Of a stretch of DNA of 64,000 bases, positions 63,792 through 64,000 are shown in pieces (position 1 is the stretch's first letter; every line of letters starts with the position of its first letter). Origin of the DNA: Adhaeribacter aerolatus (lineage in GTDB: Bacteria; Bacteroidota; Bacteroidia; Cytophagales; Hymenobacteraceae); assembly GCF_007991635.1 (NCBI RefSeq), contig NZ_BJYS01000009.1, positions 124,001-188,000 on the forward strand, read 5' to 3'. The notes beneath the pieces are model-generated. The model ran no database searches. It saw nothing but the letters and a program-made list of their open reading frames with translations, and was not told where the DNA came from. The position numbers and the translations under genes were made by a program.

Positions 63792-64000
63792 TTAAACAAA
63801 TGCCCCAGCAAAAGATAGCACATATAAAATAAAAGCAATAGAAGTTAGCAATATTAAACCCGATAACAGTATTCCTGTTATTGCAAATCCTTTGCCTCCG
63901 TACTCATTCGGTGCCTGTTTAATTTTTGCCAGTCCTTTTATACTGGTAATTAATCCGGCAATTATTAATATAACCCCTAAAAGTAAAGGTGCAGCACTAC
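63792..64000 (-). CDS. DUF4190-like membrane protein (N-terminus off the window)
   Basis: 69 codons, running off the right edge. Two helices (about LLLGVILIIAGLITSIKGL and ITGILLSGLILLTSIAFIL) separated by a short KIKQAPNEYGGKG loop, the layout of DUF4190 proteins. Function unknown. Convergent with acs. Confidence 0.75.
   Translation of the reverse strand, partial: SAAPLLLGVILIIAGLITSIKGLAKIKQAPNEYGGKGFAITGILLSGLILLTSIAFILYVLSFAGAFV

Noticed and set aside
1-64000. tRNA, rRNA, CRISPR array, prophage or intact transposase
   Set aside because: None could be found by reading both strands; only small inverted-repeat elements are present.

Overview
The window looks like chromosomal DNA of a Bacteroidota bacterium, most likely Cytophagales/Hymenobacteraceae (an Adhaeribacter-like organism; this is inferred from protein style and cannot be proved here). 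Supporting signs are -7 promoter elements of the TAnnTTTG type, weak Shine-Dalgarno sequences, many TolC/SusC-age outer-membrane and lipoprotein genes, DUF2382 stress proteins and the ComB/MazG/GcvT/RnhB housekeeping set. No tRNA, rRNA, CRISPR array, prophage or intact transposase was seen.

Layout. 1-2910: a MarR-controlled drug-efflux operon (MarR, TolC, HlyD/EmrA-type adaptor running off the left edge) with two copies of a perfect palindrome as likely operator. 3.0-5.7 kb: EamA exporter, a Crp/Fnr regulator and a DUF302 protein. 5.9-10.5 kb: a sulfane-sulfur block: TauE/SafE exporter, persulfide dioxygenase fused to two rhodanese domains, a small rhodanese, UspA and the two halves of a YeeE/YedE sulfur transporter. 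10.5-17.1 kb: a MITE-like element, a small membrane protein and a TolC-RND-MFP efflux operon. 17.1-20.7 kb: a second sulfur block (TlpA-like thioredoxin, MFS transporter, rhodanese lipoprotein, exported DsrE protein), followed by a decayed rhodanese gene. 20.7-31.3 kb: a mixture of single genes (fatty acid hydroxylase, Dabb, PAP2, MsrA, two YsnF-like stress proteins, GH36 alpha-galactosidase). 31.3-47.1 kb: surface polysaccharide region, mostly on the minus strand (GT39, VanZ, two paralogous GT2, RfbC-like epimerase, nucleotide-sugar dehydrogenase, UXS-like epimerase, SAF-domain oxidoreductase, flippase, RfbF). 47.9-58.5 kb: DUF3352-like giant, dtd, outer-membrane barrel, MazG, ComB, GcvT, CZB protein, CHASE3 kinase plus response regulator, RNase HII. 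58.7-63.7 kb: acetate uptake and activation (DUF485, SSS symporter, acetyl-CoA synthetase).

The most interesting signal is regulatory. Three promoters, in front of the TauE gene, the persulfide dioxygenase gene and the TlpA gene, each carry a GTGA-N6-TCAC palindrome whose first base lies exactly 37 bp before the first base of a TAnnTTTG-like -7 element. This is the geometry of a class II Crp/Fnr-activated promoter. The Crp/Fnr protein encoded next door (4593-5246) has the same R-E-x-x-x-R pattern in its recognition helix that CRP uses to read GTGA. Together these suggest one dedicated regulator controlling a cytoplasmic and a periplasmic arm of persulfide/sulfite handling, split by an RND efflux operon.
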